64,000 nucleotides of DNA from Helicostylum pulchrum (GCA_025677825.1 JAIXMO010000005.1:124001-188000); one strand, 5' to 3'; positions 11,679 to 23,295 are shown, counted from the first letter of the stretch. A program made the numbers and translations. Notes: generated by a model from the letters alone, not told the origin.

Positions 11679-14385
11679 TTATTTTAAGTCCTCTAACTTT
11701 CTCTTCTTCTTCTTGCCATGGATATCATCAAATGCCTTTGTATTGTCAGAACCAGGAAGAATATCGCTTGCTATAAATAAAAAATCAATATACGATGGTT
11801 CTAAATAAAATCCTAATTATTACACTTACTCTCTTTCTTTAATAATCTATCAACGAAATCTGTAACAACACCACCAGTCAAGAACTTTCTAGAGGCACCA
11901 GCAGGTAAGATAGGCTCCTTGATTAATTGAGCTAATTTGTTCTTCATGTTTAATGCCTTTACTCTTGCTTTCTCAAGTTCTGAAGATGATTTTTGATGAC
12001 CCTTGCCTTGCATAGTATCTTCATCAAAATCAACGTCCATTTCCTTGGCCATATTACGCATCCAGTTGACTTCATGAGTTTGCTTTGATTCTTGATGTTG
12101 AATACTATCAATTTCAGAAGCTAATTTGACACGTTCTGTCATTGCCTTCAAAATATTTAAATCGACAGGGAAGTTAGGGTAATCAACACCCTTACGAAGG
12201 GTTTGAACAAGCTTGTGGTAAATCTTGGTCTCATCAGGACCACATAACAAGAGAGATACACCTTCACGGTTAGCACGAGCAGTACGACCAGAGCGATGAA
12301 CATAAATCTCACCAGAACGAGGTAATTGATAATGGATAACATGGTCAACCAAAGGAATATCCAAACCACGAGCAGCGACATCAGAGGCGACTAAAACAGC
12401 CTTGGGGTTGGCCTTGAACTTTTCTAAACTCTTGAGACGTTGCTTTTGTTGCATTTGAGCATGAAGACCCAATACTTCCAGCTGCAATAACTTGAAGACA
12501 GGGACAAGACGACGAATAGCATCAATGGAGTTGACGAAAATAATGGTACGTCCAGGATAACGAGTAACAAAGTAATAAACGTATAAATCCTTATCGGTAT
12601 GAAGACAATCGACTCTAGCTTCTAATAAAGTAGAGGCAACGATATTATCAGAGGTCATATCGACCAAAGCGGGGTCAGCATCAGAAAATTCGATACGATT
12701 TAAAAGATCTTCCATTGTATTGGTAGTCTTGGCACCCAACTTTCTTCTCTTTGCCTTGACGTTGAAACGAAGGTCTTTACTTAAAGTAGCAGTAAAGATA
12801 AAGGTTTGATGGTTACTAAAATGGCGAGGTAAAACCTTCTTTTCAGAACCTTCTAATTCCTCAGGCCACTCAGTTGTATCTTGTCTCTTCTTAGAAAGGG
12901 TATTCAATAAACTAGATAATTCTTCGAAATGGCCCTTTTCAAGCATACGATCAGCTTCATCTAAAACAAGGAACTTGACATGCTTCAACATTTCCATATA
13001 GGTAGGGTTGTTAGAGAAAATTTCCCAAAGACGACCGGGAGTAGCAACAATGATATCAGGGTTGTTTTTAACAAGTCTCTCTTGCTTTTGAATAGACATA
13101 CCACCAACAATGGCAACACAACGAGCATCACTAAAGATAGCCATCTTTTCAATATGTTCTTTAACTTGAATAGCCAATTCTCTGGTAGGGGTTAAAATCA
13201 AAGCAGCAAGACCCTCCTTGGTATTTGTGTTGAGGTAATTGATAATAGGAATACCAAAAGCTAAAGTCTTACCAGAACCAGTTTCGGCAGAACCAATAAT
13301 ATCACGACCTGCCATAGCTAAAGGAAGAGTGTTCGTTTGAATAGGAGTAGGAGAAGTGAATTTGTTATACTTGAGAGCATTAATCACATTTTCGTGGAGA
13401 TTTAAACCATCCCAGGCAGAGACATCGACACTTTGATCAACATCAGCAATTGTAGGACGCCCTTTCTTACCAACAGGTTCAACGATCTTTTCTTCTTGTT
13501 GTTCTCTCAACTTCTTAGCTTCCTCTTCGGCCTTCTTTTTGACTTGTAATCTCTCTCTCTTGTTTAAAGGCTTGTCTGCTCCCTCTTCAACTTTATTTTC
13601 TGACTTTTCCTCCTCTACAGGCTTTTCCTCGCGAGCTTTATTATCTTCGGTCTTTTTGGTAGCGGTAGCTTCAAGCTTTGTAACTTCGTTCATTAATCTC
13701 TCGATTTCCTTCTTCTTCTTTTCCAATAACTTTTGAGCCTTTGTCTTCTTTTCAATAACCTTGGCCTCAGGCGCTTCTTCAATAACATCATCCACATCCA
13801 TCTCATCTTCCACAGTTTCCTCTTCAGCATCGTTTACGGAAACTACCTTTTGATCGGTCTCATCTTTTGGCTCTTTAGCAGCTTCCTTAGCGGCTAATTC
13901 CTCATCAAAAGTATCGAGATCATAAAAGACATCCTCGGTTTGTAAAGGAACAGTAGGTTCTGCCTTCGTACCGCTCTTACGATCTGACTTCTTTCTTCTC
14001 TATAAAAAAAACGCAAATAAATCCGTAAGCATATTGTGGGTATCCTTTCGCTCCCTTTCATTGTCTTTACCTTGAACTTGGCGACCTTTCCTGTTGTATC
14101 ATCGCCTTCGTATTCAATTTCAACGTCACTGATTTCCTCCAAACACAAGAACCCACCAGCTTCGTCAGCAATAAATGAATCTGTACCTTTAGTTTCGGTC
14201 CAGTCCCATTGGTCGATCTTGCCTAAATCTTCATATTCAATCACGCCGTCGACACCTTCTTCCAACTTTGGTGTCTTTTTGTTCTTTTTAGGCGCTGTCT
14301 TTTTAGTTGCGGCTTTTTTGGCTGCAGGTTTAGCATCGGGTTGTTGCTTCTTTACAGGTTGTTTCTTTTGTTTAACAGGTGCCAT
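11679..14385 (-). CDS. MAK5: DEAD-box ATP-dependent RNA helicase Mak5/DDX24
   Basis: A nucleolar RNA helicase needed for 60S ribosomal subunit assembly. Exons 14385-14071, 13999-11830 and 11770-11679 (2577 nt, 858 aa). The N terminus is Lys/Ala-rich (MAPVKQKKQPVKKQQ), followed by a conserved Mak5-type segment, GGFLCLEEISDVE. A long charged coiled-coil-like region precedes the helicase core. Motifs: Walker A AETGSGKT (about 343-350), PTRELA (about 375), TPGR, DEAD (about 451), HRSGRTAR (about 673). Motif III reads TAT instead of the usual SAT. The last exon adds a basic tail, GKKKKRKLEDLK. The DDX24/Mak5-specific insert after DEAD (KKRQDTTEWPEEL) supports this subfamily over other nucleolar helicases. 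Only 131 bp separate its start from the AARSD1 stop, so the AARSD1 3' end and the MAK5 promoter share that space. Confidence 0.95.
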
Positions 14386-14516
14386 TTTATTAAAGTTAAA
14401 AAGAATAAAGATCTATTTTGCTCAAGAATTTACCAGAAATTTAAGAAAAAAAAAAAAAAAAACTGACATTACAAACAGTCACTGGAAGTCACTTTTGTAT
14501 GCTTTTTCAAAAAACT

Positions 14517-15846
14517 TTATGCTTGCAATTGTTCAAGAGCTTGTTCCAAGTTCTCCATACCCTTCCAATTTTGAGCTTTACCTTGCCATCTACCCTTACC
14601 ACCACCCTTTACACCAGATAAGACAGAGCTGACAATCTTTCCGGTCGTTTGAACAATATCGTTATTTCCACCTGTAATAACGATGGGACCACCAACGTTC
14701 TTTTCACCAGCAGCTAAAATCACAACCTTTTCAGCGCCTTCCTCTAATACCTTTCTATCTCTCATAACATTAGCAACCATAGACAAGAAATCCATATCTG
14801 CATCGTCCTTATAAACAATAGCGAATGGTTTTTCTTTTAATGCAGCTTCTACATCGTTGACAGTATAGACGGCTAAGGATTCCAATAAACGTTTAGCTTT
14901 CTTTAAATTTTCTTTACTTTGTTTTTGAAGTTTATCGACGTTATCGACAAAATTTTCAGGAGGACAAGTTAAAAGAGCGTTCAATTGACGAGAGATGGTG
15001 TAACTAACATCCAATGTATCCAAAACACGTTGCCCGAACAGGAAGAAGATACGAGTGTTTCCACCACGTACATTCTCTGTATGAAGTATTTTTAAACATT
15101 GAAGTTGACCTAACGATTCAACGTGTGTACCACAACAAGGATTCTTATCCAAATCTTCAATCTCAATGGTACGAATAATACCGCCGCCAACATAATCAGC
15201 AGGTAAACTAGCTGGTCTTTCGGTATCTTCATGGTCTGCTTCTTGTACATGCGTAATCACCTTCAAGTTTTTAACAATCAATTTATTGACGTCTGACTCA
15301 ACTTTGGCAAGTAACTCTGGTGTAAGGTCTACTTTGACAGTACCAGTAGGTAATTCAATATAACATCTCTTTTCACCCATGTTCCAAGAAACAGTTTCAA
15401 TATTGTAAGGAGCTTGGTCCATTACTGCACTTAACAAGTGTTGTCCACTGTGTTGTTGAACGTGATCCCAACGACGAGTCCAATCGACGGTTAAATGGAC
15501 CTGTTTACCTACTTGGATCGGTTGCTTGGTGTAATGAATATGTGCAAGCTTTTGACGTTGAACGTTGTGTACTTTTATATCGTCGATAAACCCCGTGTCT
15601 GAAGGTTGTCCACCTCCCTCAGGAAATAAAACTTAGGGGGGGGGGGGGGATGTTTTGGTTAATATTTTAAAAGAGAAAAAAAAGGGAGGTGTATACTTTA
15701 CTGGTGTCATAGAGTTTTACTTGGTAGAACCCTTTTTTATCAGGCTTCTCGGAACATGAGATACAAGTGGTGGTAAATTCACGAGCAAATGTGTTTCTTT
15801 GACAGTGTAAGTCGCCAACGGGTACTTGTTTCAAGTCTTCTGACAT
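14517..15846 (-). CDS. AARSD1: Alanyl-tRNA editing protein (AlaX/AARSD1-like)
   Basis: A free-standing editing domain that hydrolyses mischarged Ser-tRNA(Ala), keeping serine out of alanine codons. Exons 15846-15702 and 15631-14517 (1260 nt, 419 aa). Exon 1 encodes MSEDLKQVPVGDLHCQRNTF with a CISC pair. After splicing come LFPEGGGQPSDTG, the zinc-binding HSGQHLLSA (HxxxH, about residue 109) and CCGTHV (CxxxH), the paired motifs of this family. The C-terminal part (KGGGKGRWQGKAQ) resembles the glycine-rich tail of AlaRS-related proteins. The intron acceptor is AAG preceded by a run of about 14 C on the coding strand (plus-strand G run at 15636-15649), an unusual polypyrimidine tract. The frame continuity and the conserved EGGGQP motif fix that junction. 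Confidence 0.95.
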
Positions 15847-16048
15847 TAGTTTTAAAAAGAGAAGGGGGTGAGAGAAAAAAGAAGAGTTAATCTTTTTTTT
15901 TTCCCACCTATTAATTCTCAGCATACAATTTTTTTTTTTGTTACATGTCGATTTAGAGGATAAGAAATAGTTTTTTTTATTGCTAAAAAAACATAATGAT
16001 AATAAAATGGTGAAGAGAATACGCTCAAGTAGTGAAAGGAAAATAGAT

Positions 16049-17761
16049 TTATGATTTTTGAGCGTATTTCTTATTATGGCGGCGACGGCGGGAGTGAGGA
16101 GGAGAATGTACCTTCGATCTAGAAAAGAAAGGTTCCTCTTGACCGGTATTAGGACCAGAACTGTAAAAGATTTTTGGTCGATAGGTCTCATCCTCCTTCA
16201 TCACTTGAGAGTTTTTAAACTTGCGAACAAGTGTTTCCTTTCCTTGTATTTCTGCATAGGATAAGTCGCATTTCTTGTCCGAGTTAAAAAGCTCCCATTT
16301 TTTACCGACTCTTTGCTCCGAAAAGGAGAGGACGCTTCTATTGTAGTTAACGCGTTTTAGTAGTCGTATAACTTATATGACTATTGTAATACTTACTTTT
16401 CGTTTATAAAGTTAATAAATGCGTATCCGACATTACATTTATTTTTGAAATCCATACGAAGGTACAAAAAATCGTATGTATTTGCGTGCGTCTCGTTAAT
16501 GCTTTGAATTAACATTTGCTAATATATGTATAAAGTGAGTGATCAAAGATATAAATATACACATAAATATAATGTTCCTTACTTGGGAATATTTATTGGG
16601 GATATTTCTGATCATAAATGTTGTACGACAATCATTACCATTAGCGATTTGTTCCAAGTCAACTTCATTCGACTTTTCTTTAGGACTGCTGGTAGTAGGT
16701 GATGTACGAGCAGATACTGTATTAGGTTCTGGTAAAGTTGCCACGGTACTAGTTGAATTAGTATCGGAACAAGATGAAAAAGGGTCTGAAGAAAAGAAGC
16801 TAAATGGTTCATTCTGTTTGACATCAAATGGTTTTTGGGTTTTAGAAGGTCTTCGAACAGCTAGATTATCTTTTCTTGCAGCGGAGTAACAAGAACATAA
16901 TGCTCTGTCATCGTCACATTTGTATACTTTGTATTTTATGCCCTACACCCCAAAAAAAAAGGGGTTTAGATCACTGTTACATATATGTATATACAATTCA
17001 AAACTTACATTTAAAGTTACATTATTTAATTCACGGATAAGATTTTGAGATACACGTTCATCATCAAAGTCAATACTGATCAATTTTGTATTGAAAGAAA
17101 CGGCAGCTTCAGAGAAAGAACTGATACGACCAAACTTGGAAAGATGTTCCTGTTTTTTTAAAGACAGGAATAAGATTAATCCTGAAGATAATAAATGGCG
17201 ATACATATAAAAAAAAACGATACTAGTTTACCTTATAATCAGACTCTTTCAAAGATGGCATTGTCAAAGTAATAAATAAGCCTTGGCTGTGTTCTTTCTT
17301 GAGCACACATGGTTTAACGAAATTAACCATAAGAGTAGTTCGATTTCTCTCCTTAATGAAATCGATGGCTTTTTGAGCGTCTTCAAGTTTAAAGTAAGAC
17401 ACGATGGTCAAATCAGTAGAGAGGCCATTTACGATGCCATTCACTTCTCCAAGGACCTACAAAACAAGTTATTATAACAAGTACAAAAAAAAGGGTGAAC
17501 ATACGTACCTTGAGTTCTTCAAGTAAAGCATCTTCTTCATGAAACATAGCTTGCCGATTATAAATGGAAATAAGACGAGTTGGTTTGTCACTCACATAAT
17601 TTAATGGGTTATCATAATCTGATTGATTTAATATCTTTAGTATTTTGCATGAAAATAAAGAGAGTGTGAAAAAAATTACCTTCAGGACCAATATTATGAA
17701 ATGGCGCTTGCCAAGGACACAAAGTAAAATCGAATAGCGAAAACGATGCATTATTCCACAT
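16049..17761 (-). CDS. Mei2-like RNA-binding protein
   Basis: Exons: 17761-17680, 17618-17509, 17456-17232, 17149-17009, 16942-16583, 16518-16397, 16337-16049 (1329 nt, 442 aa). The C-terminal third is the diagnostic Mei2 RRM (RRM_2): CRTTFMIRNIPNKYSQ, then NTYDFLYLRMDFKNKCNVGY, then FINEKSVLSFSEQRVGKKW, ending near YRPKIFYSSGP. An N-terminal RRM-like region follows exon 2 (LGEVNGIVNGLSTDLTIVSY). In fission yeast Mei2 binds meiRNA and blocks elimination of meiotic transcripts; plant AML proteins are related. A role in this fungus is inference only. The start at MWNNASFSLFDFTLCPWQ is the first ATG of the exon chain and all junctions keep frame, but an upstream exon cannot be excluded. It ends 203 bp from the AARSD1 start. 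Confidence 0.9.
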
Positions 17762-17939
17762 ACTGTGAACACAAAAAGTTAAAAAAAATTAAAGAAGGAA
17801 TAAAAAAGGTAAAGAATAAAAGTCGAAATTTTAAAACAGCAGAACACTTTAAACAAGTCAAGTTTATTTGTTCCCGCTACAAAAAATTGTCATGTGCTTA
17901 AGAGATTTTTTGTCTTTTTTTTTTCACTGCGAGTAATAT

Positions 17940-17994
17940 TTATTTTTTATTTTTATTATTATTATTATTGCTATTATTGCTATTATTGCTGCTG

Positions 17995-18033
<39 letters not shown>

Positions 18034-18055
18034 AATTTGCTGCTGCTGTTGCTGC
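17940..18055 (+). repeat. Trinucleotide repeat tract (GCT/ATT) at the end of the Zn2Cys6 gene
   Basis: On the coding strand this is a run of CAG codons with CAA/ATT interruptions, then a TAA stop at 17997-17995, then more CAGCAG and AAT/AGC triplets outside the gene. The stop therefore interrupts a continuous triplet array, so repeat length and C-terminal length can vary together. Confidence 0.9.
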
Positions 18056-20346
18056 TGAAGCCATATATCAAATGAAGGTAGAGCATAAGAAGGGTCCGAA
18101 GGATCAGAAAAGATGGACCTAACTCTTCCTTGTTGAGGCGAAAGAAATCCGTTATCTTCTGAACTCCAATTTTGATTATCAGTATAATCATTAGATGATA
18201 AAGATATATTTGCCAAAGGTCTTCTCACCATCGGTACATTTGAATTTGCTTGATACGAATTTAAATTCCATGATGAAGTACTACTATCGTTGGAAGATGT
18301 AGCTGCTTGACTTTTTTGACACGTATCTAATACTTTTTTATGTATAGCATATAAATCACAAATCATAAAATAAAGTTTATCTGCCATAGCCCAATATTCT
18401 TTCATTTGCTAAATATATATGAAAAAAAAAATGTTATCATCTTAGAAAGTATAATAATATAAATAAAAACTATAATACTTGCAGTCAAGAAATGAAAGTA
18501 TTCTTTTAATGCAGTTTCGGCTTTTTGAGTTTCTTGTAAATGCATGGTAAAATTACTATTGACAACAACAGTAGCAGCAATATAAACAGAATAAGACACG
18601 TACGGAGGTATTGCTTGAATTTGACAGCACAGATCTTTCAGCATAACTGTCACATTATCTGCTGCTGCAAGACATTTTTCTACACTTTGATGTACTCTAT
18701 CTTGAATTTTTTGCGGTACCCGATTTAAACCTGGCATATCTGCAATAACAATGGAAGGTCTGTGTAATAATATGACCAATGTACTGTGTAATATATGACC
18801 TAAAACATATTGTACAGATCGAACGTTATTTTGTGACCTATATCGTTCTAAATTAGCAGGTGTGTTTCTTATCTGTAAAGGTAAACTACTGATCCAGTCA
18901 TCCAGTTCTTTATCCAATTTATTGAATTCAGAATTATCTTCATAAGGTACATAGACACCATCACTTTTATATCCTTTATTGACAAGTCGAGTGATCTTGA
19001 ACAGTAATTCACCTTCTTTCATAATACGAGAAGCCCAACCAACACGATTCAAATACACTCTGTGTTCAGATAAATTGACATCCAAAGGATTCATTTGAAT
19101 ACCAGTAATTTGATTTGTTATTTCATCTCTTATAATATGATAATGTACTAGATGTCTTTGATCCAACGAAGATTGATAAAAGTCACTTCCACTTGTCGAA
19201 TCAAATACGCTAATGTCAACTGGTAACATGATCTCACAGTCATTAGGATCCAAAGTACCAGGTCTTCCAGAAGCTGCACTTGAAAGTTTATCGTGCATAA
19301 AAACTTCCCAAAACGCCTTTCTTTTGGTTTCATAAGCGTACCATTTATCCAAAGACAGTATTGAGTTACTTTCTTCTTCAAATATAGTTTCTTTATATAA
19401 ACTAATCTCTATTGTCATTCGAGTAGCAAGACCTAAATAAGTCCAACTTCTTGGTCCTCGCGCGCATCCATATTCGTTTAGAGATAAAATTAAAAGCCCT
19501 TGTACATGATCTAGGCTGGCCGTTTCAATCACATGAGAAATCATCTCTCTTGCTTTAGATGCATATCTTTCACCGGACATCCATAATGGCATCTCTGCTA
19601 TATCTGGTCTATTAGAGAATCTATACAATTTTTTTTTCCGTTTTAAAATCGTACAGCCATTTTCGTTTTTTTCCCCCTCCCCTCTCCTTTTTTTTACTAA
19701 TGTATATACCTAATTATTTACCTTGATCCTACAGCTAATAATGCATATAGTAAAAACAAATTACACGTCTTGTTTTTAACGGAATATTTAAATCCTTTTG
19801 TGTCAATGATAGGAGAGATAGTACCACAGTTGTAAAAGTACAAGTCAATAATATGTTCCAATATTTCATAGCAAGGTAGGCCACAGCTAGATAACGGTTG
19901 CTCGGATGATAATATAGGTACATTATGTTGAGGTTGTATTATAGACATGGGTTGTTGAGCTTGTATAGGCATAGATGATTGTTGTTGTATAGGTGGTGGT
20001 GTTTGTTGTTGATACTCTACCAGTTCAGTTACAACAGGTACAGTACGTGTAGGACTTTCAGGTTTGATAGTCATCAACTCTTCCATTTTTTTTAAACGTT
20101 GTTCCAATAATTCGATATGGCCTTGTCTAGGACCTCTCTTTTTAATGTTGGTTGTATAGGAACATTCCTGGGTTAATTTTATACATTTTCCACAAGAAGG
20201 TCGAGCACCATCACACTTGATCTATTTCAAAGCTTAATAATACATTTTCAAAAAAAAAAAACAAAAAACAATATTCTCACCTTTTTTCTTCTGCATACGT
20301 TACACGCAAGTGAAAGCCTTTTTCGTTTCGAGTCTTGTTCTTGCAT
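17995..20346 (-). CDS. Zn2Cys6 fungal transcription factor with Fungal_trans domain
   Basis: Exons: 20346-20281, 20221-19722, 19620-18483, 18408-17995 (2118 nt, 705 aa). Six cysteines at 15, 18, 25, 32, 35 and 42 (CNVCRRKK, KCDGARPSCGKC, QECSY) form the binuclear zinc cluster, followed by a linker and a short coiled coil (HIELLEQRLKKMEELM). The middle homology (Fungal_trans) region runs from LPCYEILEHIIDLYF through GPRSWTYLGLATRMTIEISL. The last intron uses a GC donor (GCAAGT), the only junction found that keeps the frame. The protein ends in polyglutamine (about the last 25 residues), with the stop lying inside the CAG tract. The regulated genes are unknown. A sequence upstream (20800-21000) is shared with the promoter region of the MFS gene at 56760, a possible clue to co-regulation. 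Confidence 0.92.
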
Positions 20347-20799
20347 GGCCTTTTTTTTTTAATTAGAGAAAGAGAAAGAGAAAAACAGACAGAGGAGGAA
20401 AAAGCTCGCTTTTTCTGCTTGCGCCGTTTAAATCACGAACTGAGTAATTTTTGCTTTGACAGTGAATGAAGGAGGATGACTAATATAAAGGCCGGCTTAT
20501 AAATAATTGACAAGGTCAAGTAATTTGCAAGTACATACCGTTAATTCTTTTTTATGGATGATATATTCTCTTATGCTTTTATTTCAGTGATAAAAAAAAA
20601 TGGTGATCGTCGCGGGTGTTAAAAAGTATTACCACCAAGGTTTAAAACTTAACGCAAAAGTAATTACTGCTTTGTTTCCTTTCTATACCAGTACAGGCAA
20701 TAGACTTGTAGTACAAGAAAATAAAATATAATGTTCCGATTCATGCGGTAAAAAGATAATGAATATGTATTTTTCCCAAATGCAAAATAAGATAACACC
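20347..20799. other. Intergenic upstream of the Zn2Cys6 gene, no gene seen
   Basis: AT-rich with homopolymer tracts and a purine run (AGAGAAAGAG near 20365). I see no coding frame or RNA gene. It presumably holds the promoter of the minus-strand transcription factor. Confidence 0.5.
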
Positions 20800-21000
20800 A
20801 AAAATTCTGTGTGACTCTACTGAGTCATTTTCGTATTTCTGTCATCAAAAAAAAAAAAAGTTTCTGCAGAAAAAAACCAAGTTGTATACTATACATAATA
20901 ACCATAGAAATTAACCCCGTTTTATATCTGAATTAAAATTATGTTACTGGCTTGACAGATCTGCGGGAAAAAGGAATGTAAATATGAGATCTTAATCTCA
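20800..21000. repeat. Dispersed element shared with 56390-56580
   Basis: Ordered similarity to 56390-56580 in the same orientation: a TGACTC...GAGTCA pair, a TTTCTGTCATCAAAAAAA box, a GTTTCTGCA box, AAATTAACCCC, then TTGACAGATCTG(C/T)GGGAAAAA and a GATCT end. In this copy the first motif is a perfect palindrome, TGACTCTACTGAGTCA, at 20812-20827. It lies about 450-650 bp upstream of the Zn2Cys6 start. It could be a small transposable element remnant or a shared control region. Confidence 0.7.
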
Positions 21001-21740
21001 AAAAGTATCTGTTGATGCCGCTGTACAAACTCCCAATTTTACTAGCAGTAAAAAATGAAAAAAAAAAGTACGATTCAAACATTGCAACACAAGCAAACCA
21101 ATAAGACAAGGTGAAGTAGTTACGTACTAAGCAAGTTTGATGAACAATTAAAACATATCGTCGCAGAACCCAAACGCGAGACATTGTCTAGTCGATTCAG
21201 CTACGAAAATCTGTTTCTCATTCAGAGGATACCGATTCAGCAACATCAACTCTACCTGATGACTATGCTGATACTCGCCCTGGTTGTATAAATGTGTAAT
21301 TGAGTCGGCACGCAAAGTTCTTGCTTGTAAAAATGATTAAATAGATCACATCCCCCTATTTTATCAACCGAAGCTATTCATATTTTATCTTTTTTTTTAT
21401 CATTAATAAATCTCTTTTCTTTCTCTTTTCTTTTACAATATATACCACCCAGTAAATATTTTTTTTTTTTGTGTACTTTCAAAAGGAGCTTATATCTTAT
21501 ATCCATTTATTATATTGCAATTTTTTTTAGTATTTTTGTTTTCCTTATGCCGGTACAAAAGGGTACGGTTCTTTCTAAAGCAGACACCAGGCATAAGCTA
21601 GCACAAGGCCGTGAGTTCCGCTCGATTATTATAAGCTACTTTTTTTTTGTTCAAATTATAAAGGTATGTGTATCCTCCAAAAAAAAGTTACAGATTTGCT
21701 TTTGTTTCATTCTAATCCAGACACACACCATATTCTTATA
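21001..21740. other. Intergenic stretch with possible coding fragments
   Basis: Two short open stretches look coding but cannot be built into a gene. About 21203-21300 reads RKSVSHSEDTDSATSTLPDDYADT before a stop. About 21548-21663 reads MPVQKGTVLSKADTRHKLAQ and ends at an AAG|GTATGT donor-like site. The second is cut off by the start of repeat block A near 21741, so it may be a gene truncated by that insertion. I do not recognise either. Confidence 0.25.
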
Positions 21741-21974
21741 GGTAAAAGATAAAATACTGATCCTTATAAGCATTACCGCCAAATGTTTTATACAGTTATT
21801 AACAGTGTCCTATGTTTATTAGTAAGAAGGTGTTATATCATTTTATTTAAAACATTGTAAAAAAAAAAATGTAGTTTTTATTTACTAAGTTAAATTGTGT
21901 TTCTCTTGGTTCTCAGAGCAGATCCTTTTTTATACATGTATAAAAAAAAGAACACTTTGATACTAACATGACCG

Positions 21975-22060
21975 GTCATGTGAAGGCGGAAACACATCTG
22001 GTCCCGTCCGATCAGTTTCCATCACGGACCCTAGCTACTGCACGGTAAATGCCCAGGCTA
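21975..22060 (+). other. 5S rRNA-like segment inside block A (possible 5S-derived SINE head)
   Basis: The stretch GTCCCGTCCGATCAG at 22001-22015 matches the highly conserved loop region of eukaryotic 5S rRNA (CCCGTCCGATC). The flanking GGCGGAAACACATCTG and GGACCCTAGCTACT resemble the 5S GAAAACACC and GGCCTAGTTAGTACT regions. The normal AAGTTAAGC box is not clear. The same segment is kept at 61015-61095. It is not an intact 5S gene. Confidence 0.4.
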
Positions 22061-22941
22061 CCTTGCTTTGAGCTGATAACAGCCTCTAAGTATCGCAGAA
22101 AACGACTGAGAAGATTGAAGCTTACGGCGAAAAACTATGTTCACGCAAGCACACAGAGTATCTCATAGTGATTACACCTCACCAGGATTACATATCTACC
22201 ACCACCCCAAGCTCGCGAGACACACGACCCAGATGAAGTCCTATACTAGATCTGACGACCTAACATTATTATGCAAGTTTATGCTTCCGTACCGATGACT
22301 CCTTTGTACAGACGGGGCAATCAACCCACCATGGCTTCACGAAAAGACACCTAGATGCAGACAATCTTTTTTCATCTTGATTTCACCTTCAGATCTGGAA
22401 CCACCTGTTTCCACTTACGATTTCTTGACACAGTTTTAAAAAATATAATTACCAATCCTCACCAAGGATCAGGGAACACTGTCACCGAGATTTACGACCA
22501 ACTCGAGTTCTTTCTTACTGATCCAGTATCGGCTATAAGAGGAAGCCAAAGAACACCAGCTTTTTTTCTTTTTTTTTTTCACTAAAGTGACCAGCACCTT
22601 GTTGACCAAAGTGTCTAGCACCTTAAAAAAATTGTTTTTGTAAAGAAACCAGCCACCTCGATATACTCGCAAGAAAGAAAATGTCCAGCATTTGTTGAGA
22701 GAAAAGGAGCGGAAGAATTTTTTTTTTTTTTTTTTTTGTCTGGTATTCTTTAGAGCCCTCAAATAGAAGACACTTTCACAATAATAGGAACTTGAGAAGG
22801 AGGTAAATCAAGGATACAGTGAACCCGTCACTAAGGATCAGATTAAGTAATTACAGTTAAAAAACCAGAGGTCAAGATATCAGGGAAGCAAGCAGAACCA
22901 TCACATCCACTGAAACCAAGATTAGAGAGAAAGCCTACACC

Positions 22942-23295
22942 TTGGAGCTTTCCGATTCACCACAGCAGGAAGATCACTATATTAGTACGCCAGAGCCACC
23001 AGTACATCCACATAAACAATTATTAAAAGGCGTCGGTCATCAGGAGTCGTACAAGACCCATCCGAATAGTTTGCCTCTTATTTACTTGAGGAGGTGTGTA
23101 CATAACACCAAAAAGACCTTTGGTGCCAGCCTAGAAGACATGCGGTATATAGAGCATCAATCCATCACACGGCTTCGAAGAGCACCCATTTCGGATACAT
23201 CTGCACCCCCAACAGTATTACCTGGGATAAAAAAAATGTTAGTAGGTCGAAGTAAAACTAGTATACACGTACCGTTATTGAAAAGAAAAGGATAA
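22942..23295 (+). CDS. Unrecognised ORF of block A, copy 2 (117 codons)
   Basis: An open frame containing SPQQEDHYISTPEPPVHPHK and RYIEHQSITRLRRAPISDTS, ending in a basic tail. The counterpart at 61755-62087 keeps the same frame through many substitutions and carries a 29-codon in-frame insertion, which favours past coding. It is probably the last exon of something larger, because ATG contexts differ between copies: the copy-3 frame is open upstream but lacks this ATG. No family is recognised. Confidence 0.3.
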   Translation: MELSDSPQQEDHYISTPEPPVHPHKQLLKGVGHQESYKTHPNSLPLIYLRRCVHNTKKTFGASLEDMRYIEHQSITRLRRAPISDTSAPPTVLPGIKKMLVGRSKTSIHVPLLKRKG

